A model generated the notes under the pieces. The model did no database searches. It saw only the letters and a program-made list of their open reading frames with translations, and had not been told where the DNA came from. A stretch of DNA of 64,000 nucleotides. Origin: Muscardinus avellanarius. Lineage: Eukaryota; Chordata; Mammalia; Rodentia; Gliridae. The DNA is taken from assembly GCA_963383645.1 (NCBI GenBank), contig OY726557.1:124102223-124166222 (forward strand), given 5' to 3'. Shown here one piece after another: positions 9,825 through 20,924 of the stretch. Numbering within the stretch: position 1 is the first letter of the stretch; every line of letters begins with the position of its first letter. The translations under genes were made by a program, and so were the position numbers.

Positions 9825-12800
9825 TACTCTAGTCACACAGAAATCTCAGCACAATAATACTGGGAGACTTCAACACACCTCTCCCAACACTAGACTGATC
9901 TTCCAGACAAAGGGTCAGTAAAGATGCCTCAGAACTAAAGGACACCATTAACCAAATGGACCTGTTGGACACATATAGAATATTTCACCCAACTACAGCG
10001 AAGTTTACATTTTTGTCAGCTGTTCACAAAACCTCCAAAATATATCACATCCTGGGACACAAAATGAGCACTAGAAAATTTAAAAAATGCTACATACTAC
10101 CCTGTGTCATTTCAGATGATAATGGAATGAAACTAGAAATCAACTCTAAGAAGACCCAGAGAAACAACATAAACATGTGGAGACTGAACACCACACTTCT
10201 GAATGAAGAATGGGTCATAGAAGATATAAGAGGTGAAATCAAGAAACTTCTAGAAACAAATGAAAATAAAGATACAACATATCAAAACCTCTGGGACACT
10301 TTGAAGGCAGTATTAAGAGGAAAATTTATAGCACTGTGTGCTCACATAATAGAAACAGAAAATCTTCAAATAAATAGCCTAACGACACACCTCAAAGCCC
10401 TTGAAAAGCAGGAACAATTGAATCCGAAAGCCAGCAGAAGACAGGAAATTATTAAAAATAGTGCAGAAATTAACAAAATAGAGAATAAAAAAACAATGCA
10501 GAAAATCAACAAAACCAAAAGCTGGTTTCTAGAAAAAATTAACAAGATAGATAAACCACTAGCCAACCTAACTATAAAAAAAGAGAGAATCAACCCAAAT
10601 TATGAAGAAAAGATATGAAAAAGGAGACATTACTACTGACAGTGTAGAAATCCAGAGGATTATCAGAAACTACTTTGAAAAATTATACTCCAACAAAATG
10701 GAAAATCTGGAGGAAATCGACAACTTCCTAATTAAATACAACCTTCCTAAACTTAGTCAAGAAGATACAGAGCACTTAAACCAACCAATAACAATCAAAG
10801 ACATTGAAACAGCAATAAAGAGCTTACCATCAAAGAAAAGCCCAGGACCAGATGGTTTCCCAAGTGAATTCTATAAAACCTTTATAGAAGAGCTAACCCC
10901 AATACTACTCAAACTATTTCGGGAAATATTAAAAACCGGGACTCTCCCAAATACATTCTATGAAGCCAACATCACACGAATACCCAAACCAAAAAAAGAC
11001 AGTTCAAGGAAGGAAAACTACAGGCCTATATCTCTGATGAACTTGGATGCAAAACTATTAAACAAAATACTAGCAACACACATTCAAAACCACATCAAGA
11101 AAATCATACACCATGACCAGGTAGGGTTCATCCCAGGGATGCAAGGCTGGTTCAATATACAAAAATCAATCCATGTAATTCATCATATAAACAGAATCAA
11201 AGACAAAAACCACATGATCATCTCAATAGACGCTGAAAAAGCTGTTGATAAAATTCAACATCCATTTATGATAAAAACACTGCAGAGAATTGGAATAGAA
11301 GGAACATATCTCAACATTATTAAGGCAATCTACAATAAGCCCACTGCCAACATCATATTAAATGGGGAAAAACTTCAAGAATTCCCCCTAAAAACTGGAA
11401 CGAGACAAGGATGTCCACTATCACCACTTCTCTTCAATATAGTACTAGAGACTCTAGCCAGAGCAATAAGGCAAGAAAAGGAAATCAAAGGAGTACAAAT
11501 AGGAAAAGAAGAACTTAAGCTTTCACTATTTGCAGATGACATGATACTATATTTAGAAAACCCAACAAACTCAACCAACAAATTCAGCAAAGTATCTGGA
11601 TACAAAATCAATCTTAAATAATCAGAAGCTTTCCTGTACACCAAACATAAATCCACTGAAAAAGAAATACAGAAAACACTTCCACTCAGGATCTCCCACA
11701 CACACAAAAAAAAATACTTAGGAATAAACTTGACCAAGGAGTTAAAAGATCTCTACAAAGAAAATTATAAAACACTGAAAAAAGAAATCAAAGAAGGTCT
11801 TAGACAATGGAAAGATCTCCCATGTTCATGGATTGGCAGAATAAATATCATTAAAATGGCCATCCTTCCAAAAGTGATCTAGAGATTTAACGCAATGCCC
11901 ATTAAACTACCAAGATCATTCCTCACAGACATAGAAAAATCAGTCCTTAAATTTATCTCGAATAGCAAAAAGCCCAGAATAGCCAAGGTCATTCTCAGCA
12001 ACAAAAACCATGCAGGAGGAATCACAATACCTGACTTTAAACTATACTATAAAACCATTGGAATAAAAACAGCATGGTACTGGCAAAAAAACAGAATGAT
12101 AGAACAATGGAGCAGAATAGAAGACCCAGAAACAAGCTCACACACTTTCAGCCAACTGATTTTTGACAAAGGGGCCAAAAACATACACTGCAAAAGATTG
12201 CCTCTTCAACAAATGGTGTCGGCAAAACTGGTTAACCATATGCAGAAAATTGGAAATTAATCCCATTTTCTCACCCTGCACAAGAGTCAACTCAAGATGG
12301 ATCAAAGACTTGGAAATCAAACCAGAGACCTTGAAGCTCCTTGAAGAGGGTGTAGGTCCAACACTGCAACACATAGGCACAGATAAACACTTTCTCAACA
12401 AGACCCCAAAGGCACAACAAATTAAAAGGCAAATCAATACGTGGGATTGCATGAAACTGAAGAGCTTCTGTTCAGCAAAAGAAACTGTTAAGAACCTCAA
12501 TCGAGAGCCAACAGAATGGGAGAAGATTTTTGCCACCTACACCACCGATAGAGGACTAATATCTAGAATATACAGAGAACTCAAGAAACTCAACACTAAG
12601 AAAACAAAGCATCCAATAACAAAATGGGCAAATGAACTAAATAGACACTTCACAAAAGAAGAAATTCAAATGGCCAATAAATGCATGAAAAAATGCTCAA
12701 CATCACTGGCAATCAGAGAGATGCAAATCAAAACTACCCTGAGATTTCACCTAACTCCAACTAGAATGGCAATCATTCAAAACACAAACAACAACAGATG

Positions 12801-13497
12801 CTGGCGAGGATGTGGAGAAGTGGGAACTCTAAGACATTGTTGGTGGGATTGCAAATTAGTGCAACCACTTTGGAAAACAGTATGGAGAATCCTCAGAAGA
12901 ATGGGAACAAATCTACCATTTGATCCAGCAATACCACTTCTGGGTATCTACCCAAAAGATAGGAAGCCAAACTACCAAACTAATGCTTGTATATCTATGT
13001 TCATAGCTGCACAATTCACCATAGCCAAACTGTGGAACCAGCCAAGATGTCCATCAACAGATGAATGGATTACAAAACTGTGGGATATGTACACAATGGA
13101 ATTTTACTCAGCCATTAAAAAAAAAACTCAACTACATCATTTTCAGGGAAATGGATGGAACTGGAGGACATTATGCTAAGTGAGATTAGTCAGACACAAA
13201 AAATAAGAAATCAGATGCTTTCCCTAATATGTGAGAGCTAGGGAGAAAAGGGTCATAGGAGGAACTCTTGAAAAAGTAAATCCTATAGAGGAGCAAACAA
13301 GACAACCTAAAGGAGGAGAAAGGAAGGGGGGGAAGAGGAAAATCTCTAAAACACTAAGCCAGGGAAGGAGGGACAGGGGGGGAATAGGGTGGGAACTGTA
13401 TAGGGGTTAAATCAGCGATGTGTACATGTTTGTACACAAAAGTTTTTTTACCCAATAAGATGTTTGAACTTGATGCACCAATAAAAAATTAAAAAAT
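9825..13497 (+). mobile_element. L1 (E), 5'-truncated, ORF2 and 3'UTR
   Basis: This is an L1 starting inside the ORF2 endonuclease domain (GDFNTPL at about 9865-9885) and running to the 3' end GATGCACCAATAAAAAATT. ORF2 would encode the endonuclease-reverse transcriptase that copies L1 RNA into the genome. It is broken here into overlapping open segments: 9956-10618 (end of endonuclease and linker), 10602-11621 (reverse transcriptase, with the catalytic FADDM near 11530-11545), 11895-12260 and 12163-13179 (C-terminal region with the cysteine-rich [14 protein letters not shown] motif). At least three frameshifts or stops inactivate it. The 3'UTR (13180-13497) matches the tail family of the half-L1 copies. 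Confidence 0.95.
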
Positions 13498-13499
13498 AA

Positions 13500-14301
13500 T
13501 TAAAAAATAAAATGGTAAAAAAACCCCTACACTGAGATTCCATCTAACCCCAGTCAGAGCGGCAAGCATAAAGAAATCAAATAACAACAAATGCTGGTGA
13601 TGATGTGGGGAAAGAGGAACTTTTTTTACACTGTTTGTGGGAATGCAAACTAGTTCAACCACTATGGAGATCTGTGTGGAGATTCCTAAGAATGGTGGGA
13701 ATAGATCCACCACATGATCCAGCTATACCACTCCTGGGTATCTTTCCAAAGGGGTTGAATTCAGAGAACTACAGCAACATAAGTATACCTATGTTCATAG
13801 CAGCACAATTCGTAATAGCCAAAATATGGAACCAACCCAGATCTCCATCAGCAGATGAATGGATAGCAAAACTCTGGGAAATACACACAATGGAATTCTA
13901 TTCATCCATAAAGAAGTACAAAATTATATCATTTGCAAGAAGATGGAAAGCCCTGGAGAACGTTATGTTAAGTGAGATCAGCCAAGCACAGGAGAAGGTA
14001 CATATGTTTCCTCTAATATGCCCATACTAGGAAACACAGAGGATACCAGTGGGACTCCAGATAATGGAGTGGAAATATCAGCAAAGTTTGAATCGAAAGA
14101 TAGGAGAGGAGGAAGGCTGATCTTAATTAATGAGGGTCTACATCTGAATATGTGTAAAATTATGAATAGGACATGGTTAACCTGGACAACCATTGGTGGG
14201 AGGGGGGAAGGGAAAATGGGGACGGGAGGGAGAGGGCACCAAATATAGTTTAAATGTATACCATTTATGTTCAATAAAAAAATTTGTTTTTAAAAAAAAA
14301 C
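13500..14301 (+). mobile_element. L1 (F), 3' part
   Basis: ORF2 C-terminus (13605-14030 open, with [10 protein letters not shown] and PRSPSADEWIAKLWE) and a G-rich 3'UTR ending TTCAATAAAAAAATTTG plus poly(A). It differs from E in sequence and 3'UTR, so it is another subfamily. The TSD copy follows at 14302-14318. Confidence 0.9.
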
Positions 14302-14318
14302 GAGTGTAAAACATACAG

Positions 14319-14608
14319 CAGATGACTGATGTGGAAGAAATAGTCAACAGGTGATTGGGATTAAGGATTTCAACAAAAACAGAAGGGGCCTTGAAAATTT
14401 ACGTTTAGATATAAGGACAGAGGACACAGCAAGAAGGAAAAACTGGGCAAAAGAGTGAACTGGAAGCATTTGCCCACAGATGAGAAACACCATAAACATC
14501 CTTCCATTTTTGCTTCTGTAATGTCAGACCTGGCTAACTTGAAACCCTCTGACTCCTCCAAGTTGTCAGTGGGCAATGAATTGAAATGTTTCCTTCAGAA
14601 ATGGACTC
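14319..14608. other. Unassigned intergenic sequence
   Basis: I see no gene, known repeat or RNA in this short unique stretch. Confidence 0.5.
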
Positions 14609-14695
14609 GGGCTAGGGATGAAGTTTAGTGGTAGAGCACTTGGGTAGCATGCAGGAAGCCCTGGGTTCAATTCCCAGCACTGCTGGAAAACAACC
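14609..14695 (+). repeat. ID-like SINE
   Basis: A tRNA-Ala-derived element: GGGCTAGGGATGAAGTTTAG, then TGGTAGAGCACTTG and GGGTTCAATTCCCAGCA, which keep A-box and B-box-like blocks. There is no sign that it is a tRNA gene (the stem is not maintained). Confidence 0.8.
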
Positions 14696-14843
14696 AACTG
14701 ATGGTTGTGGCTGTAAAATACTTTAAAAAGCTCTGTGCATCTCGGCCCCAATCACTGCATGTTCTCATTTTCCAGGAAAGACGAGTCCTCTACTTACAGA
14801 GATGTCATAGTGTCACTATATTCTTTTAAAAAGTAAAATAGCA

Positions 14844-15057
14844 GCCAGGTGTGGTAGCGCAGGCTTGTAATCCCAGTATTTAGGAGGCTGAGACCGGAGG
14901 ATCGCACAAGTTCAAAGCCAGCCTCAGCTACTTAGTGAGGCTCTCAGCAACTTAGTGACACTCTGTTTCCAAATAAAATAGAATATAGGTCTTGGAGTGT
15001 AGCCTGAAGGTAGAAAGCTTCTGGGTTCCATTACCAGCACTACACACACAAAAATAA
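14844..15057 (+). repeat. B1-ID SINE, long subfamily, with TSD
   Basis: Full-length copy of the long subfamily (CAGCTACTTAGTGAGG and CAGCAACTTAGTGA blocks) ending in an A-rich tail. The TSD AAAAAGTAAAATAGC is present on both sides (about 14828-14842 and 15061-15075). Confidence 0.9.
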
Positions 15058-15274
15058 TAAAAAAGTAAAATAGCCAATCATTTTAATGAATAACTTATTT
15101 TTCAACTCTTATGCAGTCTTTCTAATGTCAAAAATCATAAAGAGTGTCCCCTTATTGGTCTAATGCACTCCACATAATTTTTTTTTGCCTTGTATCTCCC
15201 CCAATCCATTCTAAACTTTGAAAATGAAGTCTCCATTCAAACTAGTCTATCAATGAGTTATACCCCCTACCGCC

Positions 15275-15838
15275 AGCCCTATGTTATTTTTTCAGAACTG
15301 GAAATTGAACATAGGGGCATTCAACCTCTGAGCTACACCCCAGTCCTATTTTTTATTCTTTATTTTTTATTTACTTATTTTTTTGTGGCACTGGAGTTTG
15401 AACCCTGAGGCATTTTACCTCAAAGCCACACACCCAGACCTATTTTATTTTTATTTAGAATCAGGTTCTCACTAAGCTGATGAGAGTCTTTCTATGCTGA
15501 GGCTGGCTTCCAACCTGAGATCCTCCTGTTTCAGCCTCCCAAGTACTAGGAATACAAGTGTGCACCACCATGCCTGGTTTTATTCTTTATTTTGAAACAT
15601 GGTCTTGCTAAATTGTGGAGGGCCTCATCTGAGGCTGGGCATGAACTTGTGATCCCCTTGTCTAAGGTTTCCAAGTACTGGGATTATAAATATGTCCCAC
15701 CACACCAGGCTTTACTTTTTATTTTGAAGGAGGTTCTTGCTAAGTTGTTGATGGTTTCACTAAGTTCAGAGGCTGGTCTTGAACCCTGTCTTCATCTCCC
15801 AAGTACTGGGATTATAGTCATGCACCACTATGCCTAGC
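15275..15838 (-). repeat. Chain of nested minus-strand SINE copies
   Basis: Successive B1-ID pieces: an ID half near 15275-15350, a near-complete copy at 15380-15577, and B1 halves at 15578-15710 and 15711-15838, each ending in a CACCA..GCC-type B1 start. 15466-15577 corresponds to the window's first 117 bases; the two downstream pieces are absent from copy 1. Confidence 0.75.
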
Positions 15839-16349
15839 CCAATATATATATTTTTATAATAAATTTTGCTATTCAATATGAATGTTAGCATCAGTTTTCT
15901 AATTTCTTTAAAAGTAAATAAATATAATTTTTTGTATTTTGATTAGGATTTTATTGAATCTATGGAATATGGAAGAACTGACATCTTAACAATATTATAT
16001 CTGATTCATGAATACTGAATATTTCTCTTGCTTCTCTCAGCAATGTTAAGTTTCAGACTTCAGGCCCACTTCATTTTGCCAGATTTTTCATTATTTATTT
16101 CCTATTTTAATGTTGTTTTAAATAGTAGTTTTGAGATTTTAATTTCCAGTTATTCTTTGCTAACATAGAGAAATACAACTGACTTTTATGTATCAGCTTT
16201 ACAGCCTACAACTAAGATAAAATTACTTATTACTTTGTAGCATTTTTAGATATTCCATCAGAAAAAATAAACATCCAGAAAAATGAGATAGTCAAGTAAA
16301 ATAGACATACATAGTATGTAGAACAAGGCCGTCATTAAAAAGGATAGCT

Positions 16350-16523
16350 GTAAGCCAGTATGGAGGCAAATGCCAGTAATCCTAGTATTTGCAAGGTTGA
16401 AAAAGGAGGCTTAAAGTTTTGAGGCCAGCCTTAATGACCCAGTAAGAACCTGTTTCAAAAAAGAAAAAAAAAATCTATGAGGCATAGTTTAGAGGTAGCA
16501 TGCCTCTGAGTTTAATTCCCAGT

Positions 16524-16527
<4 letters not shown>
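16350..16527 (+). repeat. Old B1-ID SINE, duplicate of 412-587
   Basis: Same element and insertion site as in copy 1, differing at several per cent of positions. Confidence 0.75.
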
Positions 16528-16577
<50 letters not shown>

Positions 16578-16600
16578 AAAACACACACACACACACACAA
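16526..16600. repeat. (AC)n microsatellite, interrupted
   Basis: AC repeat with A-rich interruptions, expanded relative to 588-632 in copy 1. Confidence 0.95.
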
Positions 16601-16657
16601 ACAGTGTAAAAATTGAATGTGTTATAGAATATATTTTGATAAATTTTTATTTAGTTA

Positions 16658-17337
16658 AGTTGCACAACAACAAAAAAAAAAGATATAAGACTATGCATGC
16701 AGTATGATTGTAAGTAGGTTCAAAATATCCAAAAACCACAGGGTGGAATGACTGGGAGGAAGGATAACTGGGGTAAATAAAGTAAGAAAATGTGAAATTT
16801 CTTGCTTTCTGAATATATATTAAATAAGTTATAAATATTCTTACTACTTCCATAATGGTTAAGAAAGATTATAAAATAATTAGGAGTGAAGTGGGAAAGT
16901 GTCTAATGAAAAAGATGAAAGTCTCTAATTATTCCCTTTGTTCTGTCATGCTTCTTAGATCTGGGGATTGAGCCAAGAGGGATTTTTGTCCCACAAGAAT
17001 ATTCAGGTTCATTACTACTTTCCAGTTTGAAGATATTGAACTCAGGGAATAGATTAAACCAGGGCTGAGCACTGCCTTGGATTCAAGAAGAAAAGCTGCA
17101 AAATCTTGGCTCTATGCCATGGTATCTTATGCAAATAGAATTTTGGCTTTAGGAACACATCCTCTTTACCAAGGTGAAACTGCTTCTATCAACACCAGTG
17201 CTGCCTACACTGCTCTCTTTCCTTGCTCTCCTCGGCCATAATGAGACCTTCTCTGGGTCCTGGTCATCTCTTCTGCTCAACAAACCAAGGAGATGAAGAC
17301 AATCATGGAGCTTAGAGAATTCGTAGATATCTCTAAA

Positions 17338-17372
<35 letters not shown>

Positions 17373-18810
17373 GCCAGTAGAATGGCTTATAGTGGGGAGT
17401 TAGGTGTCATGAAGTGACATAGATTCTTTGTTCAGGAAACCTATTTGCAGTTGATAAAACTAAGAAATATTCCCATTCTTAACATCTAGTTATTTATAAA
17501 ATGAAAACTTCTATTAATAGACACATATATTTTATTCTCTCATTAACAACCAAGAGATATGATGTAAATATCAGTGAGTGTGGTGATAGCAACATTGAGA
17601 AAATTATAAAAAAGATAACATTTTTAGAATCTAGGGTTAGAAAAACACTTTGAACATGCCCTCTTGGCTAGAGAAAACTTTCTCCTATATCCCTGAGAGA
17701 TGATTCTGTAGGTTCTCTGTCATATCTGCTGTGGTAGGAAGTCACTGTTCCCAGAAAACTCTCTTCACAATGAGAAAAAGTCTACTTGTGGGTATTTTTT
17801 CTTGAACAGTTGTCAATCATTTCTTGAAATCCATGTGCATGAAGATGTGGTGTTGAACACTGACTGCAGAGGACAGGTGAGTTTTGTAAGTGTATTTAAT
17901 GTAATGTTTGATATGTATTTTCTGCCTGAGGTGATATGAAACAGAAACCTGTGCCATTTACCAGTGTAAATTTGGTTACTGAGCCAGAAACAGAAAGGTT
18001 CAGATTGAAGGAAGACTTATGCATTTCTAGCCCACGAAATGTTCTTGCAGTTTGATGCCATCCCACTTGTTAATTCTTGCTTTAATTTCCTGTGCTTTGG
18101 AGGTCTTGTTGAGAAAGTTACTGCCTGTGCCTGTACGTTGGAGGGTTGAGCCTATGCCCTCCTCTACTAGCTTCACAAGACCAGCATTTCACAGGCCCTG
18201 GCAGTTAGATTAATGACAGCAATGCTGTGAAGACCTCCAGCTCATTTCACCTCTTCATTCTTTAAAGTAATTGTTCTTACTGAGATGTTTGTTCAGGAAA
18301 TACACTTTTATCTTTGTCAAAACTGAAATAATGCAGTAAAGGGTATCTGAGCAGCAATCAATGTTAATAGATTTATCAGGTAATTTTCTGTGAACGAGCC
18401 TTACTCTGAGCAGATGAAAATTATTTATATCTTGTGGTAATGTATGGAGGATTAGATAAAATGAGATAAAAAAGAAAGTAAACAGAAGGAAAAATTGGGC
18501 CTTTAGAAAATATAATGCAGGTTGTTTCTAAAGTTTATCTGCCTCTGATGCTATTAATGCTAAATTGTATGTATGCTTATGAAATTTATAATCATTTGAC
18601 TTGTATTACAGAGATCAATCCTGAGGACAGAGAATTTCTAGTGGGATGCTATAATTATTTTTGATTGCCTATGCAATACCTTATTCTAGACTCAATCTAA
18701 TGTCTATATGTATTTGAGTAGGTTTTAAGTATAAATTATATGCTCTTCTCTTGAATATAATTGATGGAGAATATAATGAGTACTGATGAGAGTAAAAAAT
18801 AAACAGGTAC
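16658..18810. other. OR10D copy 2 upstream region
   Basis: Non-coding. Nearly identical to 700-2847, including any unseen promoter or 5' exon, so the two receptors probably share regulatory sequence. Confidence 0.6.
17341..17371. repeat. (GT)n microsatellite
   Basis: Counterpart of 1369-1408, about 9 bases shorter. Confidence 0.95.
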
Positions 18811-19018
18811 GCCAGGCATGGTGGCGCATGCTTGTAATCCCCGCGCTTGGGAGGTGGAGACAGGAGGATCGCGCTGGTTTGAAGCCAGCCGCGCTGGCTT
18901 AAGAGACCCTGTTTCCAAATAAAAATATAAAAATAGGTCTGGGAATATAGCCCAGAGGTAGAAGGGCTTCCAGGAACCCCAGTAACACCAGAACAAAAAC
19001 AAAAAAGACAAAAAAAAA
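18811..19018 (+). repeat. B1-ID SINE, duplicate of 2848-3050
   Basis: Same element at the same site as in copy 1. They differ mainly in the A-rich tail (longer A-run here). Confidence 0.9.
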
Positions 19019-19494
19019 AACCCAAACAGGTAGGTGTATAAAATTGTTTAGAGGCAGATTTTTATGTGCATATACTTGTGTAGTCGGCACATTTACAAAC
19101 AAATTATGAACTAGTTCAAGTTGAATGATATTACATCTGATTACAAACTTTTCCTGGGGAAGGTAGATGGCTCTGAAATACGCCAGTTTGATAATGAACA
19201 AGATTGGAAGAAACTACATTAAACTGATGATAAGACTTGGCTACTATAAATATTTAAGGACTATACAGATAAATTATTCTGAAGCTTCATCTAATTTGTG
19301 AAAAAACAGGCAAAATGTGACACTTGATTTAACTGTAGAGAGACTCATGGCTTGTCTCTTTTCCCACACTGATCATCTGTGGCTTGTAGATAAGCCTAAG
19401 GAGATGGCTGCTCTGGTGGGAAGGATTCTCGGTTCCTCATGGTCTCACGTCACAATGATGGCTTTGCTTTTTCAGAACCACATGCAGCCTGAGC

Positions 19495-20427
19495 ATGAGG
19501 AACTACTCCTCTGTGACAGAGTTCATCCTGTTGGGACTTCCTAACACTGAAGGGCTGGAGACCATGATCTTTGCCTTGTTCCTGGCCTTCTACCTGTTTG
19601 CCTTGCTGGGGAACCTGCTCATCTTCCTCACCATCCTGACTTCCTCCAGCCTCCACACCCCCATGTATTTCTTCCTGGGAAACCTGTCTGTGTTTGACAT
19701 CTTTTTCCCTTCTGTGAATTCCCCGAAGATGATGGTGGCCCTCGCGGGTCAGAGCCACACCATCTCTTACCAGGGCTGTGCCTCCCAGGTCTTCTTCTAC
19801 CACACCCTGGGCAGCACCGAGTGTTTCCTCTACACGGTGATGGCCTATGACCGTTTTGTGGCCATTTGTCACCCTATGCGCTACACGGTCATCATGAGCC
19901 CCAGGGTGTGCACCTGCCTGACAGTGTGCACGTGGTTAGTGGGCTGTGTGCACAGCAGCATCCTCACCTTTCTCATCTTTAAGCTGCCCTACTGTGGCCC
20001 CAATGAGGTAGAGAGCTTTTTCTGCGATATCCCAGTGGTGCTGTCCCTGGCCTGTGCAGACACCTCTCTGGCCCAGATCGTGACTTTCACCAACATTGGT
20101 GTTGTTGCACTCCTGTGCTTCCTGCTCATCCTCACTTCCTACACCTGCATTTTTCTCTCCATATTGAAGATCCGTTCCTCTGAAGGTAGGCGCAGAGCCT
20201 TCTCCACCTGCAGTGCCCACCTGACTTCCATCCTCTTGTTCTATGGACCTATTATTCTCGTCTATCTCAGACCCACTTCCAGCCCCTGGCTAGATTCTGT
20301 TGTTCAGGTGTTTAACAATATCATCATTCCTTCTCTCAATCCTTTGATTTATTCCTTGAGAAACAAAGATGTGAAATTAGCCCTGAGGAAGATGTTAACT
20401 CAAGTGGCCCAATCTCCTGGGGTATAA
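19495..20427 (+). CDS. OR10D: Olfactory receptor, family 10D-type (copy 2)
   Basis: Intact 310-residue receptor, paralogue of the gene at 3531-4463, with the same start, motifs ([36 protein letters not shown]), N-glycosylation site at Asn3 and loop cysteines at 167, 177 and 187. Residues 1-106 are identical to copy 1. After that I count about 14 amino acid changes, including G107S, G150V-type changes near TM4, D173E, M195I, S197T, R218C, V220F, V253I, V277I, T278I, L300M and H306Q. Several fall in TM4-TM6, where odorant contacts lie in this family, so ligand preference may differ (inference). The acceptor at 19467-19475 is identical to that of copy 1. The 3' flank is cut short by an L1 insertion 461 bases after the stop. 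Confidence 0.95.
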   Translation: MRNYSSVTEFILLGLPNTEGLETMIFALFLAFYLFALLGNLLIFLTILTSSSLHTPMYFFLGNLSVFDIFFPSVNSPKMMVALAGQSHTISYQGCASQVFFYHTLGSTECFLYTVMAYDRFVAICHPMRYTVIMSPRVCTCLTVCTWLVGCVHSSILTFLIFKLPYCGPNEVESFFCDIPVVLSLACADTSLAQIVTFTNIGVVALLCFLLILTSYTCIFLSILKIRSSEGRRRAFSTCSAHLTSILLFYGPIILVYLRPTSSPWLDSVVQVFNNIIIPSLNPLIYSLRNKDVKLALRKMLTQVAQSPGV

Positions 20428-20888
20428 GTAATAGGAGGAATTCTCTCGTTTTTTTTTTTAAATTTGTGCCAAATCATTCTTCTCAAAGTAAGATTGTTGG
20501 CAAATAGAGAACTGAGAAAATGTTTTATCTCTCATTTCTGGAAGTTGTAATAATTATGTTATAGAAAACAGATGGATTGAGACACATATTGGCATCTTCA
20601 AAGAAGCTATTTCCTATTAACCCAGCATTTTCTTTTTTGTAATTTGCCCAAACTGTCTCTTCTGCTTTGCACAGTCTGTAGTTAATGGAATTCCGTAGTG
20701 ATTGATTATCCTAAAATTTTATGTTTCTAGAGGCCATGGAATGTCTTCTCCCTTCCTTCTCCCTTTTCTTCTTTTCAAAATTTATGGATATATTTGACCT
20801 ACTATTGTATCACTTTGGCCATTTGATAAATGTAGAATGAAATGTAAAAATAAGATTGAATAGGTTGCCAAAATGATTTTATACTCTT
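20428..20888. other. OR10D copy 2 3' flank
   Basis: Probable 3'UTR. No AATAAA or ATTAAA is visible before the L1; GATAAA at 20825-20830 aligns with the AATAAA of copy 1. Similarity to the copy 1 flank is low and patchy. The last 14 bases (20875-20888) are the left TSD of the L1 that follows. Confidence 0.6.
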
Positions 20889-20924
20889 TTTCTATTTTCT
20901 ATATTTTTAAAATTAATGCATTGT

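Larger units (their letters stand above)
15466..20427 (+). repeat. Tandem segmental duplication, copy 2
   Basis: Second copy of the unit at 1-4463. It contains an extra 480 bp at the left (15578-16057), a longer AC repeat, a shorter GT repeat, and the second OR10D gene at the same relative place. Bases 16658-19812 are nearly identical to copy 1; both flanks of that tract are 10 or more times more diverged. Confidence 0.95.

Noticed and set aside
8691..13497. Twin-priming (5' inversion) of a single L1 to explain C plus E
   Set aside because: The inverted part carries its own 3' tail and poly(A) and an antisense ORF2 segment, so it cannot be the 5' part of the E transcript.
14609..14695. tRNA gene
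   Set aside because: Only ID-type SINE homology with A/B-box-like blocks is present. No cloverleaf is maintained and an A-rich tail follows.
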